From assembly GCF_009826935.1 (NCBI RefSeq), contig NZ_WUMN01000001.1, positions 992,001-1,056,000 of the forward strand: a stretch of DNA of 64,000 nt. Reading direction: 5' to 3'. This stretch comes from Flavobacterium sp. Sd200 (GTDB lineage: Bacteria > Bacteroidota > Bacteroidia > Flavobacteriales > Flavobacteriaceae). This document shows, piece by piece, positions 44,546-54,442 of this stretch. Position 1 is the stretch's first letter, and every line of letters begins with the position of its first letter. Both the position numbers and the translations under genes were made by a program. The notes beneath the pieces were generated by a model. The model did not search any database and was not told where the DNA came from. It saw only the letters and a program-made list of their open reading frames with translations.

Positions 44546-45532
44546 ATGGGACACGACAAACTGCGTAATGATACAGTATGCCAAAACTGCGGACATACCG
44601 TAGAACAAATTTTTTGCACTAATTGCGGGCAAAAAAACATAGAAACGCGCCAAAGCTTTCATCATTTAATTACACACTTTGCCGAAGACCTAACCCATTA
44701 TGACAGTGGTTTTTGGCGCACCATTAAAGCATTGCTATTTAATCCTGCCAAGCTTACTAAAGAATATCTTGCCGGAAAAAGGCAAATCTATGTTCCTCCG
44801 GTAAAACTGTATATTTTTATAAGTTTTGTTACTTTCCTGCTCCTCAGCTTTATGCCAAAAGAAGGTGTAATACATGAGAGTAAGGATGATAAACACAATA
44901 ACAGTCTTGAGAAGGAACATACCGCAACAAAGGAAGAGAGCTTTTCTTCTATAACCGATTCCATTTCAAATGAAAAGTATAAAAACGATGGACAGCGGCT
45001 ACCCACAACGATTGCCCAGCTTGATTCTATAAAGGAGCATGATAAAAACATGAATGCTTCGGAATACTGGTTAAGCAAAAAAGCGATAGAGCTCAGAAAT
45101 AAGGATATATCCTGGGAAAAAGTGAACGACACCTTTTTTCATACACTGCCCAAAATATTATTTATTTATATGCCAATCTTTGCTTTTTGGTTATGGCTGT
45201 TTCATGGCAAAAAGCGCTGGCTGTTTTTTGATCATGGCATTTATACATTACATTACTTTTCGTTGCTATTGCTGGTAAGTACTATCAATATGCTTATAAG
45301 TATTCCTTTATTATATGTTTCTGAAGGTATTAGCGATACTATAAATTCCATTACGGTAGCGGTTACAATTATTTATACTATATTTTATTTCTTCAGATCG
45401 CACAGCAGGATGTATGGTGAACGAAAATTAGTGTCAAGGCTTAAAGGTATTATACTATTCTTTATTAACTTAATCTGCATAATCATAGTTCTTTTACTAT
45501 CATTATTCTATTCGGCACTAAATGCTCATTAA
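44546..45532 (+). CDS. DUF3667 membrane protein with N-terminal zinc ribbon
   Basis: 328 residues. The opening CQNCGHTVEQIFCTNCGQKN is a zinc ribbon. ETRQSFHHLITHFAEDLTHYDSGFWRTIKALLFNP and the following helices are the DUF3667 signature. Membrane helices lie at about 90-110, 205-222, 230-262 and 270-320, separated by an acidic loop (about 113-190). Common in Bacteroidetes, function unknown. Confidence 0.9.
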   Translation: MGHDKLRNDTVCQNCGHTVEQIFCTNCGQKNIETRQSFHHLITHFAEDLTHYDSGFWRTIKALLFNPAKLTKEYLAGKRQIYVPPVKLYIFISFVTFLLLSFMPKEGVIHESKDDKHNNSLEKEHTATKEESFSSITDSISNEKYKNDGQRLPTTIAQLDSIKEHDKNMNASEYWLSKKAIELRNKDISWEKVNDTFFHTLPKILFIYMPIFAFWLWLFHGKKRWLFFDHGIYTLHYFSLLLLVSTINMLISIPLLYVSEGISDTINSITVAVTIIYTIFYFFRSHSRMYGERKLVSRLKGIILFFINLICIIIVLLLSLFYSALNAH

Positions 45533-45563
45533 ATTGGTATATTTATAACCTTTAAATTAAAAC

Positions 45564-46589
45564 ATGAAAAAAATATCTTTTATAGTCCTGTCCTGCCTGC
45601 TGGTTGCATGCGGTCCGGCTAAAAACTCAAAAAAAGACTACGCCAAAGCCGATGTCGCAAAATACATGGGTTCTATTACTGAGGCCGATCTTAAAAAGCA
45701 CCTGTATATTGTAGCATCTGACGAAATGGAGGGGCGCAATACCGGTAGCGAAGGCCAGAAAAAAGCGGGAAAATATCTTATAAGCCAGTACGAAGCCATA
45801 GGTATGTCGTTTCCAAAGGGAGCTACGGATTTTTACCAAAAAGTACCATCGGCATTTATGGCGCGTAATTTTAGTCCGAAGCTACCCGACTCTGAAAATA
45901 TATGGGCTTATATAGAAGGAACCGAAAAACCTGATGAAGTATTGGTGATATCTGCACACTACGACCATGTGGGCATGAAAAACGGGGAAGTATATAACGG
46001 TGCAGACGACGATGGTTCTGGAACAGTATCTTTATTGGAAATTGCACAGGCATTTATGCAGGCAAAAAAAGACGGCTATGGCCCTAAGCGATCTATATTG
46101 TTTTTACATGTTACCGGGGAAGAGCACGGCCTGCACGGTTCGCGCTTCTATTCAGAAAATCCGCTGTTCCCTATCAGCAATACAATTGCCGACCTTAATA
46201 TCGATATGATAGGCCGCAGGGATGATGCCCATAAAGCCGATGGTAACTATATATATGTTATAGGATCTGACCGTTTAAGCACCGATCTCCATAACATTAA
46301 CGAAGAGGCAAATAAAAAATACACTCACCTGGCTTTAGACTATACTTTTAACGACAGGAACGACCCTAACCAGTTTTATTTTAGGAGCGACCACTACAAC
46401 TTTGCAAAAAAGGGCATTCCTATTATTTTTTACTTTAACGGTGTTCACGACGATTACCATCAGGCAACAGACGAACCCGATAAAATTGAATATGATTTAC
46501 TCGCCAAACGTGCACAACTTGCCTTTGCCACTGCCTGGGAACTTGCCAACCGCGAAAACCGCCCTGTTGTAGACAAAGACGGTAAATAA
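45564..46589 (+). CDS. M28 family zinc peptidase, lipoprotein
   Basis: 341 residues. A lipobox LLVAC places the lipid on Cys16. The peptidase domain carries the two-metal set: His132 and Asp134 region (SAHYDHVG), the Asp cluster in NGADDDGSG (147-150), Glu186/187 in TGEEHG, Asp214 in NIDMIGR, and a late His (SDHYNF). This is a leucine-aminopeptidase-like M28 enzyme anchored in the envelope. Follows the DUF3667 gene by 31 bp, so readthrough is possible. Confidence 0.93.
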   Translation: MKKISFIVLSCLLVACGPAKNSKKDYAKADVAKYMGSITEADLKKHLYIVASDEMEGRNTGSEGQKKAGKYLISQYEAIGMSFPKGATDFYQKVPSAFMARNFSPKLPDSENIWAYIEGTEKPDEVLVISAHYDHVGMKNGEVYNGADDDGSGTVSLLEIAQAFMQAKKDGYGPKRSILFLHVTGEEHGLHGSRFYSENPLFPISNTIADLNIDMIGRRDDAHKADGNYIYVIGSDRLSTDLHNINEEANKKYTHLALDYTFNDRNDPNQFYFRSDHYNFAKKGIPIIFYFNGVHDDYHQATDEPDKIEYDLLAKRAQLAFATAWELANRENRPVVDKDGK

Positions 46590-46619
46590 TAAAGAGTTTA
46601 TTACTATAATATAATAACA

Positions 46620-46655
46620 AAAGGTCGGTAACGTTTATGTTACCGACCTTTTTTA
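46620..46655. terminator. Terminator between the M28 peptidase and UvrD genes
   Basis: AAGGTCGGTAAC/GTTACCGACCTT stem followed by TTTTTA on the plus strand; lies between two convergent genes. Confidence 0.88.
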
Positions 46656-46699
46656 TGCTTTAAAAGTCAGGGCTTTTATAACATTATAAATTTTACGAT

Positions 46700-49042
46700 T
46701 TACCCAATTACATCAAGCTTTGCAAACCTCAGTAACAGCTTCTTAACCCCTCCCACTTCAAACTGTATTTCGGCTTTCTTATCGGCACCAACACCTTCAA
46801 GGTTTATAACTTTTCCTTTACCAAAACGCTCGTGCATTACTACATTGCCGGGAGCCAGTTTACTGTCGGGCAATGCGGCGGCACTTTGCTGCGGTGCCGG
46901 ATTCGACATTGGTTTTAATCGGCGTATACTGCTGTCTGGCTTAGGGTCGTTAGCAGTTGCCCATGCCGGAGGTGGTGTATTGGTGGGCTTTTGTTGCCTG
47001 AATTTAGACTTATCTACGTCGCCAAAAATATCCGCATCTATCATCGGTTTATAACGATAGTTGGTTTCGGTTGGCGTAAGATAATCCAAAAACTTATCGG
47101 TAATTTCTTCTATAAATCGTGATGGCTCACTATCTACCAGCTTGCCCCAGCGGTAACGGGATTGTGCATAAGTCAGGTAAGCCTGATGTTCTGCACGCGT
47201 TAATGCCACATAGAACAGGCGACGTTCTTCTTCAAGTTCGCTGCGGGTATTAAGACTCATGGCACTCGGAAAAAGATCTTCTTCCATACCTACAATAAAC
47301 ACGTACGGAAATTCAAGCCCTTTGGCAAGGTGAATGGTCATCAATGCCACGCGGTCATCGTCTCCGGTATCTTTATCAAGATCGGTGGCCAGTGCCACAT
47401 CTTCCAAAAATTCAGATAGTGCACCTCTTGCTCCGTCTACCTCGCGTTGGCCTTCAATAAAATCACGGATACCGTTCAAAAGCTCCTCAATATTTTCTAT
47501 ACGGGCAATACCTTCCGGGGTAGCATCTTTTTTAAGTTCCTGTACCAAACCTGTTTTTTTGGTAATATGATCGGCAAGATAAAAAGCATCCTGCGTTTCG
47601 TTTATTACCTGAAAACTCTTTACCATGGTAACAAAGTCGTTCAGTTTATTTCGTGTACCACTGTTTAACTTGAGGTCTATACGGTCTATAACTTCCATTA
47701 CTTCAAAAACCGATCTGCCATAGTGGTTTGCCGCAACAGTAAGTTTTTCTAAAGTACTGTCGCCTATACCCCTCGCCGGATAGTTTATAACACGCATTAA
47801 AGCCTCTTCGTCTTTAGGGTTTATTACCAAACGTAAATAGGCCAGCACATCTTTAATTTCTTTGCGCTGATAAAATGATAGTCCTCCATAAATACGATAC
47901 GGAATATCGCGCTTTCGCAGTGCATCCTCCATGGCACGACTCTGGGCATTGGTTCGGTACAATATAGCAAAGCTGCTGTTTTTAAGCTGGTTTTGCATTT
48001 TTTGCTCAAAAATAGTACTCGCTACAAAGCGGCCTTCTTCGGCATCGGTAAGGCTTCGGTGAACACGAATTGGCGGGCCATCATCGTTAGCTGTCCAAAC
48101 CACCTTATCGAGTTTAACCTTATTTTTATCTATAATGGCATTGGCAGCCTCAACTATATTTCTTGACGAGCGGTAGTTTTGCTCAAGGCGGTACATTTGC
48201 ACACCCTCATAATCTTTTTGAAAGTTAAGAATGTTGTTAATGTTAGCTCCCCTAAAAGCATAGATACTCTGTGCGTCGTCTCCCACCACGCATATATTCT
48301 GAAAACGATCGCTTAGTGCACGAACAATAAGATACTGCGAGTGGTTGGTATCCTGATACTCATCTACCATTATATACCTAAAACGATCCTGATATTTTGC
48401 AAGCACATCCGGAAAACGGTTAAGCAATTCGTTGGTTCTCAACAACAGGTCATCAAAATCCATTGCTCCTGCTTTAAAGCAACGGTCTACATAATGCTGG
48501 TAAATCTCTCCCAAACGTGGCTTTTTGCTCATGGCATCTGCCTCCTGTAATTCGGGGTTATTAAAGTAGGCTTTTACTGTTATCAGGCTGTTTTTATAAG
48601 ATGATATACGGCTAAGTACCTGCTTTGGCTTATAAACATCCTTATCAAGCTGTAACTCTTTTATGATAGATGATATAAGACGGACACTGTCCTGAGAATC
48701 ATAGATACTGAAGTTAGACGGAAAACCAAGTTTATCGGCCTCGAAACGCAATATTTTTGCAAAAATGGAGTGAAAAGTCCCCATCCAAAGGTTTTTAGCT
48801 TCAGATGCACCCACAATATCGGCAATACGCTTTTTCATTTCGCGGGCAGCCTTATTGGTAAAAGTAAGTGCAAGTATATTAAAAGAATCAACCCCCTGAC
48901 TCATGAGGTAGGCAATTCGAATAGTAAGTACCCTTGTTTTGCCCGATCCTGCACCTGCAATAATGATCATGGGACCGTCTTTTTGCAATGTAGGTGCCTG
49001 TTGTGCTTCGTTTAACTGGCTTATATAATTGTGGATATCCAT
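46700..49042 (-). CDS. uvrD: UvrD/PcrA-type DNA helicase
   Basis: 780 residues of superfamily 1. Walker A GAGSGKT lies at 30-36, followed by TFTNKAAREMKKR (Ia), VDEYQDTNHSQY (II), VGDDAQSIYAFRGA (III), QNYRSSRNIV (IV), LMTIHLAKGLEFPYVFIVG (V) and LFYVALTRAEHQAYL (VI). The C-terminal GNVVMHERFGKGKVINLEG is the Tudor-like fold seen in PcrA, where it contacts RNA polymerase. It acts in nucleotide excision repair and recombination control. Confidence 0.95.
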   Translation of the reverse strand: MDIHNYISQLNEAQQAPTLQKDGPMIIIAGAGSGKTRVLTIRIAYLMSQGVDSFNILALTFTNKAAREMKKRIADIVGASEAKNLWMGTFHSIFAKILRFEADKLGFPSNFSIYDSQDSVRLISSIIKELQLDKDVYKPKQVLSRISSYKNSLITVKAYFNNPELQEADAMSKKPRLGEIYQHYVDRCFKAGAMDFDDLLLRTNELLNRFPDVLAKYQDRFRYIMVDEYQDTNHSQYLIVRALSDRFQNICVVGDDAQSIYAFRGANINNILNFQKDYEGVQMYRLEQNYRSSRNIVEAANAIIDKNKVKLDKVVWTANDDGPPIRVHRSLTDAEEGRFVASTIFEQKMQNQLKNSSFAILYRTNAQSRAMEDALRKRDIPYRIYGGLSFYQRKEIKDVLAYLRLVINPKDEEALMRVINYPARGIGDSTLEKLTVAANHYGRSVFEVMEVIDRIDLKLNSGTRNKLNDFVTMVKSFQVINETQDAFYLADHITKKTGLVQELKKDATPEGIARIENIEELLNGIRDFIEGQREVDGARGALSEFLEDVALATDLDKDTGDDDRVALMTIHLAKGLEFPYVFIVGMEEDLFPSAMSLNTRSELEEERRLFYVALTRAEHQAYLTYAQSRYRWGKLVDSEPSRFIEEITDKFLDYLTPTETNYRYKPMIDADIFGDVDKSKFRQQKPTNTPPPAWATANDPKPDSSIRRLKPMSNPAPQQSAAALPDSKLAPGNVVMHERFGKGKVINLEGVGADKKAEIQFEVGGVKKLLLRFAKLDVIG

Positions 49043-49204
49043 TGTAATGCTTTAACTGCAAAAATAATTATTTTTGACGGGAATTTTTGCCAAAATATTT
49101 ACCGGAAACAGCACGGTTAAAAAAGTTATTTCGCTATTTTCGCTTTTTCACAATTAAAATAAACACGGCAGCGTTATAATGCCGTAAAACATTAACCGTA
49201 ACGT

Positions 49205-49732
49205 ATGGAACTACAGGATTTTCTGCAAGTTGTTTTTGCTGTTATACCCGCTGTAATTGTGGGTTTTGTGGCTTATTCTTTTTTTAAAATGCACACCGAT
49301 AATGAGGAAGGCCGCCGCCGATATATTATACATAAAGAAGCACAGCGAGCTGCATTGCCACTAAGACTACAGGCTTATGAAAGGCTTGCCTTATTTTTAG
49401 AACGCATAGACCCGGGCAAACTGCTGATTCGCCTTAGTCCTCAGGGCAGCAACAAACATGACTATGAAGACTATGTTATAAGCCAGATAGAACAGGAATA
49501 TGAACACAACCTGACTCAGCAAATATATGTATCTGCAGAATGCTGGAATATTATTACTACCGCCAAGAATGCTACTATACAAACCATTCGTAAAACAAAT
49601 ATGAGCGAGCGTGTAGATTCTGCCAATAAATTCAGGGAAGTGATGCTAACCGACCTTTTTGAAAAGCAAAGCCCAAGCAGCATTGCCCTTGCCCATTTAA
49701 AAAATGAAGTATCAGGGCTTTGGACAGACTAA
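49205..49732 (+). CDS. Conserved hypothetical membrane-anchored protein
   Basis: 175 residues. One N-terminal membrane helix (about 8-28, FAVIPAVIVGFVAYSFFKM) is followed by a cytoplasmic helical domain. Its EGRRRYIIHKEAQRAALPLRLQAYERLALFLERIDP motif I recall as conserved in Bacteroidetes (DUF7935-like). No function known. Divergent from uvrD with 160 bp between. Confidence 0.8.
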   Translation: MELQDFLQVVFAVIPAVIVGFVAYSFFKMHTDNEEGRRRYIIHKEAQRAALPLRLQAYERLALFLERIDPGKLLIRLSPQGSNKHDYEDYVISQIEQEYEHNLTQQIYVSAECWNIITTAKNATIQTIRKTNMSERVDSANKFREVMLTDLFEKQSPSSIALAHLKNEVSGLWTD

Positions 49733-49765
49733 TTATTATTTCAATTCTACTGAAAATTACTATAT

Positions 49766-49790
49766 AAGGCATCTTTAGGGATGCTTTTTT
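49766..49790 (+). terminator. Terminator of the small membrane protein gene
   Basis: GCATC/GATGC stem with short loop followed by TTTTTTT. Confidence 0.7.
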
Positions 49791-49836
49791 TATAGGTTAT
49801 TTTTTATATTTATCATAATTATTTTGCGAATTGCAG

Positions 49837-50655
49837 ATGACAAAGCACAACGAAGAATATGAAAGCTTAAGAATAGATGTACCTCCCTCGTATAGGGAAA
49901 TTTTTTCTCATTTTTATTTTGCCGAAAATAATACGGATACCACATTCAGAAAAACATTCCTGCCATCATATCAAACTATTTTAGTTTTGAGTTTTGGCAA
50001 TAATGTTTTACTACATTCTCAAAATACACATATAGAAATAGCTGAGTGTGTTATTTTAAGAACAATTAAAAAAGCTTTTGATTATTCTCTTCCTCCTAAT
50101 TCTAAAATTTTGGTTGTCAATTTTAAAAATGATGCTTTCTATCGTTTTTTTGGACATGCATTAATCTCACAAAATTCGACCATAGAGCCTGATAAGCTTT
50201 TAAGAGAAAATTGTTTTACTTTACTTCGTAAAAAACTCAATGAAATTGAAAGAGTAGATATGCAGATAAACTATATTCTTGAGTTCTGCAAGCCCTATTT
50301 AAAAGAACGCAATTGTATTGCAGAACAATTATCTAATTTTGAAGAAAGTTCTTTAGACCCTATAAAGACAATCGCCGAATCTAATGATCAAACCCAGCGA
50401 AATATTCAAATTTATCAAAAAACATATTTTGGCTACTCTAATAAAGAAATTAATAGATATAAGCGTTTTTTAAAAGCAATTGAACTCATAGATAATACAG
50501 TTATAAAAAAGAAAAAAGTAGATTGGTTTACAATTATTAATTATTGCGGCTATTATGACCAAAGCCAACTGATTAGAGATTTTAAACACTATATAAATCT
50601 AAGCCCTTTAAAGTACATAAAATTCCAGCAGGATATTTGCAATTCTAAAAACTGA
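49837..50655 (+). CDS. AraC-family regulator
   Basis: ATG at 49837 (MTKHNEEYESL) is preferred to the TTG two codons upstream; 272 residues. The N-terminal part has a degenerate cupin-like sequence (FLPSYQTILVLSFGNN). The C-terminal helix-turn-helix pair (about 190-272) carries GYSNKEINRYKRFLKAI, IINYCGYYDQSQLIRDFKHYINLSPLKYIKF. It probably regulates the adjacent quinone reductase gene, which begins 72 bp downstream and is itself broken. Confidence 0.85.
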   Translation: MTKHNEEYESLRIDVPPSYREIFSHFYFAENNTDTTFRKTFLPSYQTILVLSFGNNVLLHSQNTHIEIAECVILRTIKKAFDYSLPPNSKILVVNFKNDAFYRFFGHALISQNSTIEPDKLLRENCFTLLRKKLNEIERVDMQINYILEFCKPYLKERNCIAEQLSNFEESSLDPIKTIAESNDQTQRNIQIYQKTYFGYSNKEINRYKRFLKAIELIDNTVIKKKKVDWFTIINYCGYYDQSQLIRDFKHYINLSPLKYIKFQQDICNSKN

Positions 50656-50727
50656 CTTTCGTTTTCATACAATTTTAGCTGCTTTTATCATTCTATTTTT
50701 GAAATGTTAATTTTAAAGAAGCAGAAA

Positions 50728-51296
50728 ATGAATTATTTAATTATTTACGCCCATCCAAACCCACAAAGTTTAAATGGGTATTTAAAAACTACTATTGCAG
50801 AATATCTTAAGCAAAATATACACAATGTAAAAATCCGGGACTATATCAACTCGGCTTTGATCCGGTTCTTTCACTTGAAGATATGGCTGGGCAGAGAAAA
50901 CTTGAAGTTGCAAGTGATGTGAAGCTGGAACAGGAACTTATTACATGGGCAGAGTGTATAATATTTATATATCCCATTTGGTGGACCGGTCTGCCAGCTA
51001 TTTTAAAAGGGTATATAGATCGTGTTTTCAGTTATGGTTTTGCATACAGATATGATCAGGGGATTCAGAAAGGGTTGCTAATCGGCAAAAAGGCTATTGT
51101 TATAAATACGCATGGAAAATCTCATGCAGAATATAAAGAATCAGGAATTGATAAAGCTTTATCGCTAACGTCTGATAATGGTATCTACAATTATTGTGGT
51201 TTTGATTTAAAAAGACATTTCTTTTTTGAGAAGGCAGACCGAACAAATATTAAAAATATTGAAGCATGGATTGAGCAGATAAAAGAAATACTCTAA
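50728..51296 (+). pseudogene. NAD(P)H quinone oxidoreductase/flavodoxin-like gene with a frameshift
   Basis: ATG at 50728 starts MNYLIIYAHPNPQSLNGYLK, the flavodoxin_2 (KefF/MdaB-like) signature. The frame is lost between 50840 and 50841. The next frame carries LYQLGFDPVLSLEDMAGQRK, IIFIYPIWWTGLPAILKGYID (flavin contact) and VFSYGFAY to the end at 51296. Adding one base there joins both halves in register (IRD-LYQLGFDP), giving about 190 residues. It may be a real lesion or a sequence error. Confidence 0.85.
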
Positions 51297-51315
51297 ATTA
51301 AAAAAAGAATTAAAA

Positions 51316-51459
51316 ATGGAAACGAAAGAAAAAACTTCATTCGACAAATCATCTTATAATCCTATAATGTTTAAAGGATATAAAATCGTAAAGAAACTTT
51401 TCAAATTCAGTACTTATATTCTAATAATACATTTTGCCTATACATGTTTTATGGTTTGA
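51316..51459 (+). CDS. Small membrane protein, uncertain
   Basis: A 47-residue frame from ATG 51316: a polar start (METKEKTSFDKSSYNPIMF), a Lys-rich stretch and a hydrophobic helix (FSTYILIIHFAYTCFMV) at the very C-terminus. It starts 19 bp after the quinone reductase stop, so it could be cotranscribed. Not recognised; it might be a truncated membrane protein. Confidence 0.4.
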   Translation: METKEKTSFDKSSYNPIMFKGYKIVKKLFKFSTYILIIHFAYTCFMV

Positions 51460-51593
51460 AAATAAAAACTTAGAATTCATCAACAGTACGATATATGCCT
51501 TTATCAAAACAAAAGGCAGGAATTATAAAACTCCTGCCTTTAAACTCACAAACAATAAAATCTAAACAAACGAACGAACTAACAATATATTTA

Positions 51594-54146
51594 TTAAATA
51601 GAAAATCGTAGTGTAACCCCATAGGTGCGCTGGTCTCCAAGCACACCTGCATAATGGCCGGCGTTGCCTGCACCCGGTAGCAATTGCTCATAATAGTCTT
51701 TATCAAAAATATTACGGCCCCACAGGAATACTGTAAACTTATCGGCCACTCTAAAGCCAAGCCTTGCATTTACTAACGAATAGCCTTCAACTACCAGGTA
51801 TTTTGACGGTGTAGGGTTAGACGAAAACTCTGACCTGTGGTAACTGTCTACCGCAAGGAAAAACTCTCCTGTCCTGCTTAAAAATTTACCCGGTTGAGCC
51901 ACTTCTCCACCCAATGATCCTGCCCATTTTGAAATTCCCGGCAAACGGCTGCCAGAAATATCTTTAAAGTTTGCACTCCCTGTTTCTTCTAACGGCACCG
52001 GAGCATTTCTAAATGTTTTGTAAATACCGTCGGTATAAGCTACTGCTCCATAAAACTTTAAATTATGGGTTACGCTTATGTTTCCGTCAAGCTCCACTCC
52101 CCTAACCCTAACTTTTTCGGCATTAGAAAGGTAACCACGGTTTACAGATAGGTCGGCGGCCTGAACCTGGGTTTGATAATCTTTAATATCAGTATTGTAC
52201 ACCACAAGATTTAGTGTAGAGTTTTTAAACGGAATTGTTTTTACACCAACCTCATAATGTGTTACCCTTTCAGGCTTAATTACCGCAAGTTCGGTCATTG
52301 GTTGTCCGCCTGAGTTTGGCAATCCGCCAAGGTTAAGACCAACGGGTTTAAACCCGGTCGAAAAAGTTGCAAAAGTATTTATTTTAGCCGACGGCTTATA
52401 AGCAGCCGTTAACTGACCTGAAAAATTAGTATCGTCTATTTCTTTCTGGAATGCCTGATTGCTGTACACCGCATTTTTTAGTGCAATTAATGCAGGATCA
52501 TCTGTTTGCAACCCTCCATAGGTTTCCCTTCTAAAGTTTACTTCTTTTTTGTCATAGTTTAGGCGTATGCCCGGTAAGACAGAGAATTTATCGGTAACAG
52601 CATAATCTAACTGGCCAAAAACCGCAGCACTTAATGTTTTTAAAAACGGATAGGTTTTAATGCCATAGCCATCCAGCAACCCGGGTGTTTGCCATAGTGT
52701 GCTGGTACTGTTTTGAGAAAAACGCCATTGATCACGACCGGCTTCTTCTGTATGTGCCCCGTCAGGTCGCAGATCCTGATCAATTAAAAATACTCCAAAT
52801 ACACCGCTAAGGCTTTCGCTTAAAGCACCCGCCCAACGAATTTCCTGGCTCCATTGTTTGTGCTTTGATGGTGCTTCAGATAATGCAAGTCCCTGTAATC
52901 CTGTAAAATCGCGGTCGTTAGAAGGATTCCAGTCCCAAAACCTCCATGCAGTCGTTGATGTTAAAGTTCCGGAACCAATTTTGTAGTTAATGGTTGCCGA
53001 TGCACCACCCAAATCCTGATAAGAACGCCACGGAGTATCCTGATCTATAATGCGGTCGAAAGCATTTGTAGACGGTAACGAGTAGTTAAGATCGGCAATA
53101 ATTTGGTTAAATTGGCTATAAGCAGCGCGCTGTGTGGGTGCAACTCCTGCAATAACCTGAGCATAACCATCAGGTCGCTGACGCGAATAATCTACGGCAA
53201 ACAATATATCAAACTCATTAGACGGTTTAAACAATAACTGTCCGCGAAGACCAAGATTATTAAGGTCGTTTACGCGCTTTTTTGTTGCTACATTATATAA
53301 AAGCCCGTCGCGTTGCGTTCCTGAAAATGAGAAACGTGCAGCCAGGTTTTTTGCTACCTGACCTGTAAATGAAGCCTTAGCCTGTACAAAACCATAGTTG
53401 CCATAGCTGCTCTCTACATTGGCACCAAAATTAAACTCGGGTTTACGGGTAGTAATATTAAAAGCACCTGCTGTAGTGTTCTTTCCAAATAATGTTCCCT
53501 GTGGGCCACGCAATACTTCTATCTGTTCTATATCAATAAAGTCGAGGGTTGTAGCGGCAGGACGGGCATAATACACACCATCTACATAAAAGCCTACACC
53601 GGGATCTATACCATCGTTAGTAAGCCCGAAAGTTGTACCAAGGCCGCGAATGCTTAATCCCGTATTTCTTGGATTCGAAGAATATAATTGTACCGATGGC
53701 ACGAGCTCTTTCAAACGGTTTACATTGAATGCACCTGCATCTTCGGCAAGTTTCCCACCTATTACAGATATAGGAATTGGCACCTGCTGCGCATTTTCCT
53801 TTCTGCGCCTTGAAGTTATCATTACTTCAGAGAGCTGTTTGTTATCAAAATCTGCCAAAAGCACAATCTCTAATGGCTGTGCAGGTAGCTCGCTTACAGT
53901 TAGTTCCTGCGTTTTAAAACCTGATGCTGCCACCTGTAATGTTACAGGAAAACTTTGAAGGCCTGTTATACTAAAACTACCATCGGTAGCGGCAATTATA
54001 ACTGTAGTGCTGCCTTTAATGCTTACTACAGCTTTTGGTATGGCAATGCCGTCTATGTCTTTTATTGTTCCATTAATATCAGTCTGTGCGTAAGCACCTG
54101 TGCCTGTAATAAGTGCAATTGATAATACTTGTAAATATTTATTCAT
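51594..54146 (-). CDS. TonB-dependent receptor
   Basis: The start at 54146 gives a normal signal peptide ending GAYAQ; the longer frame to 54179 adds 11 residues. 850 residues in order: CarboxypepD_reg-like domain (about 22-105), plug with VMITSRRRKENAQQVPI, LSIRGLGTTFGL and IEVLRGPQGTLFGKNTTAGAF, and a 22-strand-type barrel ending RTYGVTLRFSI with a near-terminal aromatic strand. The plug is of the siderophore/catecholate or Caulobacter-like receptor type; substrate unknown. A 27-bp dyad lies about 160 bp upstream. Confidence 0.93.
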   Translation of the reverse strand: MNKYLQVLSIALITGTGAYAQTDINGTIKDIDGIAIPKAVVSIKGSTTVIIAATDGSFSITGLQSFPVTLQVAASGFKTQELTVSELPAQPLEIVLLADFDNKQLSEVMITSRRRKENAQQVPIPISVIGGKLAEDAGAFNVNRLKELVPSVQLYSSNPRNTGLSIRGLGTTFGLTNDGIDPGVGFYVDGVYYARPAATTLDFIDIEQIEVLRGPQGTLFGKNTTAGAFNITTRKPEFNFGANVESSYGNYGFVQAKASFTGQVAKNLAARFSFSGTQRDGLLYNVATKKRVNDLNNLGLRGQLLFKPSNEFDILFAVDYSRQRPDGYAQVIAGVAPTQRAAYSQFNQIIADLNYSLPSTNAFDRIIDQDTPWRSYQDLGGASATINYKIGSGTLTSTTAWRFWDWNPSNDRDFTGLQGLALSEAPSKHKQWSQEIRWAGALSESLSGVFGVFLIDQDLRPDGAHTEEAGRDQWRFSQNSTSTLWQTPGLLDGYGIKTYPFLKTLSAAVFGQLDYAVTDKFSVLPGIRLNYDKKEVNFRRETYGGLQTDDPALIALKNAVYSNQAFQKEIDDTNFSGQLTAAYKPSAKINTFATFSTGFKPVGLNLGGLPNSGGQPMTELAVIKPERVTHYEVGVKTIPFKNSTLNLVVYNTDIKDYQTQVQAADLSVNRGYLSNAEKVRVRGVELDGNISVTHNLKFYGAVAYTDGIYKTFRNAPVPLEETGSANFKDISGSRLPGISKWAGSLGGEVAQPGKFLSRTGEFFLAVDSYHRSEFSSNPTPSKYLVVEGYSLVNARLGFRVADKFTVFLWGRNIFDKDYYEQLLPGAGNAGHYAGVLGDQRTYGVTLRFSI

Positions 54147-54306
54147 TTTTAAGAGAATGTTGTTGCCCTGATTTATCAATAGGCCTGTTGTTATTTATCG
54201 TTTAAAACTTTTTTGCTTTTGATAAAAACAACAGTAAGGTCTCTTAAAGAGTCGGTATTGTATCATTGGTGAGTGTTTTATTGCCGCAAATATATAATAA
54301 AAAACT

Positions 54307-54333
54307 ATTATCCTATAGATTTAGTAGGGTAAT
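54307..54333 (-). promoter_or_regulatory. Dyad upstream of the TonB receptor gene
   Basis: ATTATCCTA-N9-TAGGGTAAT: 9-bp arms with one mismatch in the region between the receptor and dsbD. A likely operator or promoter element of the receptor; the binding protein is unknown. Confidence 0.45.
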
Positions 54334-54391
54334 AAAATATTTTTTAAATCGGTAAAAATAACAACCTGATAATCAATATGAATTGAAATAA

Positions 54392-54424
54392 AAAACGGTG
54401 TATCTTTAAAGGACACACCGTTTT
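54392..54424 (-). terminator. Terminator of dsbD
   Basis: AAAACGGTGT/ACACCGTTTT stem followed on the minus strand by TTTATTTC, 19 bp past the stop. Confidence 0.85.
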
Positions 54425-54442
54425 GCTATAGTTTAGTAAGGT

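Noticed and set aside
54220..54275. Riboswitch in the TonB receptor leader
   Set aside because: There is a small hairpin (CTCTT/AAGAG) but no conserved cobalamin, SAM or other aptamer core that I can recognise.
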